The notes beneath the pieces are model-generated. The model was not told where the DNA came from, made no database searches, and saw nothing but the letters and a program-made list of their open reading frames with translations. DNA of 64,000 nt, from positions 62,001-126,000 of the forward strand of contig NZ_PXNS01000006.1 in NCBI RefSeq assembly GCF_003045775.1, written 5' to 3'. Made by a program: the position numbers and the translations under genes. Numbering within the stretch: the stretch's first letter is position 1; every line of letters begins with the position of its first letter. Source of the stretch: Halomonas litopenaei (GTDB taxonomy: Bacteria; Pseudomonadota; Gammaproteobacteria; Pseudomonadales; Halomonadaceae). Below are positions 59,083-64,000 of this stretch, piece by piece.

Positions 59083-60249
59083 ATGAGACAATCCTTCGAT
59101 GACATCAGCGCCCAGCTCCGCGCTCGCCACCGCAGGTCGGCCCGACTGAAGTGGGCGTCCATGGGAGCGCTCGGTCTTGCCGGCCTGTTCCTGGTGCTGT
59201 TCTTTGCCGACATGCTGGTCAAGGGGCTGCCGGCCTTCCAGCAGGCCCAGATCCAGGTCGAGGTGGACTACTCCGAGCAGGCCAGCCAGATTCCCCTGGC
59301 GGCGGTTCAGGAAGACGTCCGCCCGCTGGTCAGTCGCGGCTATCTGCGCCTGATTCCGGGTCGCATGGAAGACAACCCGGACCTGCTCGGTACCTCCCGC
59401 ATGGAGTGGGTGCTGGCCGACGGCCAGGTGGACCAGTACCTCAAGGGCCACCACGCCAAGCTCAGCAACAAGGAAATGGCGGTGGTCGATCGGCTGAAAG
59501 AGGATGGGCGGGCCGAGCTGCGTTTCAACTCGACCTTCTTCTCCAGCGGTGACTCCAAGATGCCCGAGCTCGCCGGTATCGCTTCGGCGGCCATGGGCAC
59601 CGTGCTGACCCTGCTGGTGACCCTGGCGGTAGCCTTTCCCATCGGCGTGATGACGGCGGTCTACCTGGAGGAGTTCGCGCCGGACAACCGCTTTACCCAG
59701 TTGATCGAGATCAACATCAACAACCTGGCGGCGATTCCCTCGATCCTGTTCGGTCTGCTGGGCCTGGCGATCTTCATCAACTTCTTCGGCGTGCCGCGCT
59801 CCTCCCCGGTGGTCGGTGGCCTGACCCTGGCGCTGATGACCCTGCCGGTGATCATCATCGCCACCCGGACCGCGCTTCGCAGCGTGCCCGACTCCATCCG
59901 TCATGCCGCCTTCGGCGTCGGCTGCTCACGCTGGCAGATGGTGCGCGACCATGTTTTGCCGGTGGCGCTGCCGGGCATCATGACCGGTTCGATCATCGGC
60001 CTGGCTCAGGCCATGGGCGAGACCGCTCCGTTGATCATCGTCGGCATGGTGGCCTTCATCCCCGATGTGACCAACTCCTTTACCGAGGCGGCCACCGTGC
60101 TGCCGGCACAGATATTCACCTGGGCGGGCGAGCCTGACCGGGCCTTCATCGAGAAGACGTCGGGCGGCATTCTGGTGCTGCTGTCGATCCTTATCACGCT
60201 CAACGCCACCGCGGTGGTGCTGCGCAAGAAATTCGAGCGGCGCTGGTAA
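59083..60249 (+). CDS. pstA: Phosphate ABC transporter permease PstA
   Basis: A 388-residue permease, also larger than E. coli PstA (296) owing to a periplasmic insertion of about 110 residues after the first membrane segment (about 60-165, with a charged helical region). The EAA loop is FGVGCSRWQMVRDHVLPVAL, followed by AQAMGETAPLIIVGM. Starts at ATG 59083 with GGAG 9 bases upstream; it lies 18 bases after pstC, so the genes are coupled. Confidence 0.92.
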   Translation: MRQSFDDISAQLRARHRRSARLKWASMGALGLAGLFLVLFFADMLVKGLPAFQQAQIQVEVDYSEQASQIPLAAVQEDVRPLVSRGYLRLIPGRMEDNPDLLGTSRMEWVLADGQVDQYLKGHHAKLSNKEMAVVDRLKEDGRAELRFNSTFFSSGDSKMPELAGIASAAMGTVLTLLVTLAVAFPIGVMTAVYLEEFAPDNRFTQLIEININNLAAIPSILFGLLGLAIFINFFGVPRSSPVVGGLTLALMTLPVIIIATRTALRSVPDSIRHAAFGVGCSRWQMVRDHVLPVALPGIMTGSIIGLAQAMGETAPLIIVGMVAFIPDVTNSFTEAATVLPAQIFTWAGEPDRAFIEKTSGGILVLLSILITLNATAVVLRKKFERRW

Positions 60250-60276
60250 ACCGGCCCCCAAACAGGATACGTTGCC

Positions 60277-61122
60277 ATGAACATGAAAGTTGCCCAGCGC
60301 GGAGATAGCGTGATGAAGCAGGACCAGCCCGGCCAGCCGGTCACTCGCAACGAGGATGCCAACCACGAGTTGAGCATTCGAGTGAACGACCTGAATCTTT
60401 GGTACGGAGACTTCCACGCGCTGAAGTCGATCGACATGGATCTGTACCAGAAGAACGTGACCGCCCTGATCGGCCCGTCCGGTTGCGGCAAGTCGACCTT
60501 CCTGCGTTGCCTGAATCGCATGAACGATCTGATCCCGAGCGTACGCGTCAAGGGCCTGATCGAGATGGATGGCCGCGACGTCTACGAGCCCAAGATGGAC
60601 GAGGTCGCGCTGCGGCGTCGGGTCGGCATGGTGTTCCAGAAGCCGAACCCCTTCCCCAAGTCGATCTACGACAACATCGTCTATGCCCCGAAGATGCATG
60701 ACCTGGTCAGCCGCAAGGCCGACCAGGACGAGCTGGTCGAGCGCGCCCTGCGTGACGCCGGCCTGTGGGAAGAGGTCAAGGACAAGCTGCACCAGCCCGG
60801 CACCTCGTTGTCCGGTGGCCAGCAGCAGCGTCTGTGCATCGCCCGTGCCATCGCGGTCCAGCCGGACGTGATCCTGATGGATGAGCCGACCTCGGCGCTG
60901 GACCCGATCTCCACCGCCACCATCGAAGACCTGATGGACAAGCTCAAGCAGCAGTACACCATCATCACGGTGACGCACAATATGCAGCAGGCGGCTCGTG
61001 TCGCCGACTACACGGCGTTCTTCCACCTAGGCGAGGTCATCGAGTACAACGACACCAAGACCATGTTCTCGACCCCGCATACCAAGAAGGCCGAGGACTA
61101 CATCACCGGTCGTTACGGCTAG
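60277..61122 (+). CDS. pstB: Phosphate ABC transporter ATPase PstB
   Basis: A 281-residue ATPase with Walker [20 protein letters not shown], the Q-loop [12 protein letters not shown], the signature [16 protein letters not shown], Walker [14 protein letters not shown] and the switch His in [14 protein letters not shown] 30-residue N-terminal extension precedes the family core. It energises phosphate import with PstC and PstA. No phoU follows; a terminator ends the operon at 61167. Confidence 0.95.
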   Translation: MNMKVAQRGDSVMKQDQPGQPVTRNEDANHELSIRVNDLNLWYGDFHALKSIDMDLYQKNVTALIGPSGCGKSTFLRCLNRMNDLIPSVRVKGLIEMDGRDVYEPKMDEVALRRRVGMVFQKPNPFPKSIYDNIVYAPKMHDLVSRKADQDELVERALRDAGLWEEVKDKLHQPGTSLSGGQQQRLCIARAIAVQPDVILMDEPTSALDPISTATIEDLMDKLKQQYTIITVTHNMQQAARVADYTAFFHLGEVIEYNDTKTMFSTPHTKKAEDYITGRYG

Positions 61123-61166
61123 GCCGAGAAGCGCCGGTTAGCGTGGTAGCGTTCACTGCGGTAGCA

Positions 61167-61193
61167 AAGGGAGGCCTTCGGGCCTCCCTTTTT
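61167..61193 (+). terminator. Intrinsic terminator of pstSCAB
   Basis: AAGGGAGGCC (61167-61176) pairs with GGCCTCCCTT (61181-61190) around a TTCG loop, followed by TTT. Confidence 0.88.
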
Positions 61194-61277
61194 ACTACCT
61201 GTGAACCGGGCCCAGGAACGGTGGTGGTCCGCTCTGGTGTCAGGGTTGGTGTCTGCATCTGATGTCAGGGTCTGGTG

Positions 61278-61319
61278 CAGGGGGCTGGTGTCAGGGGGCT
61301 GGTGTCAGGGGGCTGGCAT
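61278..61319. repeat. 14-bp tandem repeat, three copies
   Basis: The unit CAGGGGGCTGGTGT is repeated at 61278-61291, 61292-61305 and, with two changes, 61306-61319, abutting the stop codon of the MFS gene. Looser copies precede it from about 61240. Confidence 0.75.
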
Positions 61320-62509
61320 CAGGAACTGGCGGGCTGGCGGCGGACGTAGGCGGCGACACCACGCATCGACCACAGTCCCAGCACCGGTCCGGGCAACAGT
61401 AGCCACAACACGCTCAGTTCGTGTTCCTGCCACAGGCTGGCACCGAGCCAGATGCCGGGCAGGGTAAGGGTGAAGCCGATGGCGTTCATCACTGCCAGGG
61501 TCGCGCCGATGTGTGCCCTGGGGGCGGTGGCCGAGGCCAGTGACGAGAACTGGGCCGAGTCGGCGATGACGCTGAAGCCCCAGAGGTACAGCAGGCCCAG
61601 CAGCAGCAGGGGGCTGGCCTGACCAAGCCAGGGGTAGATCAGGCACAGGGCGCCGGAGGTGGCGAGCGCCAGGTTGGCGGCGCTGGCGCTGCCGTGGCGT
61701 CGACTGAGGGCGCCGGCCAGGATGCAGCCCAGCGCCCCCACGGCGATGACCGAAAAGCTTAGCCAGGGCGCCCAGTCGGCTGGCGCCTGAAGGCGCGTGA
61801 CCTCACGGCCGACCAGGAAGGGCACCAGCAGCCAGAAGGCGTAGAGTTCCCAGCAGTGGCCGAAGTAGCCGCCGGCGACGCTGAGAAAGTGGCGATCACG
61901 AAAGGCGGCAAGGCCATCCTTCAGCCTGGCGCGAGACGCGTTTGCTGGCAGGTGCGGGCCGTCGCCCAATAGCGCCACGGCGATACCGCCGGCCACCGCC
62001 AGGGCCGAGGACAGGATCAGGGTCCAGGCCCAGGGGAGATCCAGGGTGGCGCCGCGCAGCAGATGGGGCATGGCCGTGCCGAGTGTCAGCATGCCCACCA
62101 GCCAGGCCAGGGCGGCCCCGGTGTGACGCGGGGTCCAGCCGATCACCAGCTTCATGCCCAACGGGTAAATGCCGGCCAGGCAGAGCCCGGTGGCGAAGCG
62201 CAGCAGCAGGGCGAGGGCGTGGTGCTCGGCAACCGTGATAAAGGCGAGATTGACCAGAGCGCCTGCCAGGCTTGCGCTTAGAAAGATGCGACTGGCACGG
62301 TAGCGATCGGCGAGTCCGCTGGCGGCGATCGTCAGGGTGCCGACGATAAAGCCGAGTTGCACTGCCAGCGTCAGGTGACCGATTTCGGCCTCGCGAATGC
62401 CGAGGTCGCTTCCCAGCGAGGCGGCAACGCCGTTGATGCTGAACCACAGCGATGTACCGCACCACTGAGCCAGCACGATCAGCGGCAGGGCCAGACGAGA
62501 GCGCTCCAT
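61319..62509 (-). CDS. MFS transporter of unknown substrate
   Basis: A 396-residue transporter with twelve hydrophobic segments. The helix 2-3 loop reads ASGLADRYRASRIFLSASLA, a variant of the MFS G-x-x-x-D-(R/K)-x-G-R-(R/K) motif. The N-terminus QWCGTSLWFSINGVAASLG is characteristic of a bacterial MFS subgroup of unknown substrate. The start at 62509 is the first normal Met; a longer open frame lies upstream. It is convergent with pstB, with a 14-bp repeat immediately after its stop. Confidence 0.82.
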   Translation of the reverse strand: MERSRLALPLIVLAQWCGTSLWFSINGVAASLGSDLGIREAEIGHLTLAVQLGFIVGTLTIAASGLADRYRASRIFLSASLAGALVNLAFITVAEHHALALLLRFATGLCLAGIYPLGMKLVIGWTPRHTGAALAWLVGMLTLGTAMPHLLRGATLDLPWAWTLILSSALAVAGGIAVALLGDGPHLPANASRARLKDGLAAFRDRHFLSVAGGYFGHCWELYAFWLLVPFLVGREVTRLQAPADWAPWLSFSVIAVGALGCILAGALSRRHGSASAANLALATSGALCLIYPWLGQASPLLLLGLLYLWGFSVIADSAQFSSLASATAPRAHIGATLAVMNAIGFTLTLPGIWLGASLWQEHELSVLWLLLPGPVLGLWSMRGVAAYVRRQPASS

Positions 62510-62543
62510 GCGTGAGTCCTGTTGTGGATCCAGACCTGAGGTC

Positions 62544-62584
62544 AAAAAAAATGGCCGGGAGCGCCTGTGAGCGCCCCCGGCCAT
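62544..62584 (-). terminator. Intrinsic terminator of the thiolase gene
   Basis: Read on the minus strand, ATGGCCGGG (62584-62576) pairs with CCCGGCCAT (62559-62551), extended by GCGC pairs, and is followed by a run of eight Ts (62551-62544). Confidence 0.88.
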
Positions 62585-62683
62585 GCTGACCGCTTATCGG
62601 CGTGGAAGGCAAGCATCGCGCCTGCCTTTCAGACTACGACGTTGGCTAACCAGGTCTCGACGTCAGTCGATCAGCTCTCGGCC

Positions 62684-63868
62684 TCAGTCGATCAGTTCCA
62701 CCGCCACGGCGGTGGCTTCACCGCCGCCGATGCACAGGCTGGCGATCCCGCGTTTTCCGCCCTTGGTGCGCAGGGCGTGGATCAGGGTGGCGATGATCCG
62801 CGAGCCAGTGGAGCCGACGGGGTGACCCTGGGCGCAGGCGCCGCCGAAGACGTTGACCTTGTCGTGGGGCAGCCCGAGATCGTCCATGGCCATCAGGGTG
62901 ACCACGGCGAAGGCCTCGTTGATCTCGAACAGATCCACATCATCCACCGACCAGTCGAGCTTCTTCATCAGTGACTCGATGGCGCCCACCGGGGCAATGG
63001 TGAACTCGCTGGGGTGGCGCGAGTGGGTGCTGTGGCCAAGCATGCGGGCCAGCGGGGTGGCGCCGAGGCGATCCGCCGCTGCCTGGGTGGACAGGATCAG
63101 GGCAGAGGCGCCATCGGAGATGGAGCTGGCGTTGGCCGCCGTGATGGTACCGTCCTTGGCAAAGGCCGGCCTCAGGGTGCGAATCTTGTCCAGACGAGCC
63201 TGGAAAGGCTGCTCGTCATGCTCGACCAAGGTGTCACCCTGACGGCTGGAGACCGTGACGGGGGCCATCTCGGCGGCCAGGTGGCCGGCCTCGGTGGCCT
63301 GCATCGCCCGCTCCAGTGAAGCGATGGCGAAGTCGTCCATGCGCTCGCGTTCGTAGCCGCGCTCACTGGCGACCTCCTGGGCGAAGCCACCCATCAGCTT
63401 GCCGGTCTCGGCGTCCTCCAGGCCATCGAGGAACATATGGTCCTTGAGCTCGCCATGGCCCAGGCGGTAGCCGCCACGGGCCTTGGTCAACACATGGGGG
63501 GCGTTGGACATGGACTCCATGCCGCCGGCCAGCATGACCTCGGCGGTGCCGGCCTTGATCAGGTCGTGGGCCAGCATGGTGGCCTTCATGCCCGAGCCAC
63601 AGAGCTTGTTGATGGTGGTGGCGCCGCGGTGGTCGGGAATGCCGGCCTGGCGCATGGCCTGACGGGCCGGCCCCTGCTTGACCCCGGCCGGCAGCACGCA
63701 GCCGAAGATCCCTTCTTCGATGGCGTCTGCCGGAATCCTGGCGCGCTTGATGGCGGCACGAATGGCGCAGGCGGCCAGTTCGGGGGCGGTCTGACTGGAC
63801 AGGGAGCCCAGCATGCCGCCCATGGGGGTGCGGGCAGCGGCAAGAAAGACGATATCGGACTGACTCAT
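62684..63868 (-). CDS. Acetyl-CoA acetyltransferase (thiolase II)
   Basis: A 394-residue thiolase. The nucleophile Cys90 lies in TTINKLCGSGMKA; the second active-site region is NVFGGACAQGHPVGSTGSR (His) and the general-acid Cys is in GIASLCIGGGEATAVAVE. It condenses or cleaves acetoacetyl-CoA in the cytoplasm. Start at 63868 (MSQSDIVFLAAARTP) is the usual one. A role in polyhydroxyalkanoate synthesis or ketone metabolism is possible; no pha or atoDA gene lies in the window. A strong terminator follows. The last 132 bases of the window hold no visible gene. Confidence 0.92.
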   Translation of the reverse strand: MSQSDIVFLAAARTPMGGMLGSLSSQTAPELAACAIRAAIKRARIPADAIEEGIFGCVLPAGVKQGPARQAMRQAGIPDHRGATTINKLCGSGMKATMLAHDLIKAGTAEVMLAGGMESMSNAPHVLTKARGGYRLGHGELKDHMFLDGLEDAETGKLMGGFAQEVASERGYERERMDDFAIASLERAMQATEAGHLAAEMAPVTVSSRQGDTLVEHDEQPFQARLDKIRTLRPAFAKDGTITAANASSISDGASALILSTQAAADRLGATPLARMLGHSTHSRHPSEFTIAPVGAIESLMKKLDWSVDDVDLFEINEAFAVVTLMAMDDLGLPHDKVNVFGGACAQGHPVGSTGSRIIATLIHALRTKGGKRGIASLCIGGGEATAVAVELID

Positions 63869-64000
63869 GGCGTGACTCCTGAAACTCTTGCATGTCGATT
63901 CTGCGATCGAGCGGCAAGGTGTTGTGTTTGTGTGGGCCGTGGACACGGCGCTGTGATGTCAGTGTGGTTCAGTCCCCGGGGTTTCGCTCGCGACGCGAAT

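Noticed and set aside
57601..59904. A 767-codon open frame antisense to pstC and pstA
   Set aside because: It has the His/Gly/Gln/Arg-rich composition of a shadow frame in high-GC DNA and runs opposite to two well-supported permease genes.
1..64000. CRISPR arrays, tRNA genes, prophage or intact insertion sequences
   Set aside because: No regular spaced repeats, no cloverleaf T-loop sequence, and no transposase or phage structural motif were recognised on reading the intergenic regions.

Overview
The window is high-GC gammaproteobacterial chromosome. The gene content (dnaX-ybaB-recR, rnd-ycgL-ycgN, mlaA next to a PP2C/STAS pair and transaldolase, pstSCAB, pldA, 4.5S RNA) and the very acidic secreted and lipoprotein sequences suggest a moderately halophilic member of the Halomonadaceae (Halomonas-like). 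This is inferred from sequence character and remembered gene order; no database was searched.

Layout. 1-8.1 kb: an orphan ParA ATPase with repeated operator-like motifs, a YqjD/YqjE/YqjK-type envelope operon, outer-membrane phospholipase A, a giant MscK/YjeP-type mechanosensitive channel and the rRNA methyltransferase TlyA. 8.1-12.3 kb: an AT-richer accessory island that reads as an integron cassette array without an integrase (a CALIN). It has four well-formed attC sites, one degenerate attC and small promoterless genes (two GFA-family, two VOC/glyoxalase-family, a glycine-zipper/zinc-ribbon protein and a GNAT acetyltransferase). 12.5-16 kb: a two-gene unit made of an ATP-grasp protein and a large protein with a papain-like Cys-His-Asn signature, preceded by a terminator-like hairpin in the leader. 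16-23.9 kb: 4.5S RNA, an unknown membrane-anchored helical protein, aldo/keto reductase, Sad-type succinate-semialdehyde dehydrogenase, a YebE/DUF533 protein, acetylpolyamine amidohydrolase and a coiled-coil membrane protein.

24.2-29.8 kb is a replication/repair and RNA-processing block. 29.8-36.8 kb is a catabolic island: a divergent LysR regulator facing PxpA, a biotin carrier protein, biotin carboxylase, PxpB, PxpC and an NCS1-family permease. It looks like a split biotin-dependent carboxylase/hydrolase for an imported amide or cyclic nitrogen compound. 36.8-43.3 kb: an acidic lipoprotein, oligopeptidase B, a small membrane protein, and a vWA protein overlapping a class II glutamine amidotransferase. 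43.3-54.3 kb: FadD behind a PsrA-like site, HrpA, a FabH-like ketosynthase, MlaA, a PP2C phosphatase/STAS partner-switch pair and transaldolase.

54.4-64 kb: Bcr/CflA and TauE exporters, a phosphate-starvation operon pstSCAB behind a textbook Pho box (no phoU next to it), an MFS transporter and acetyl-CoA acetyltransferase. No tRNA, CRISPR array or intact transposase was found. The strongest candidates for new biology are the integrase-less cassette array, the ATP-grasp/papain-like pair and the biotin-linked pxp cluster.
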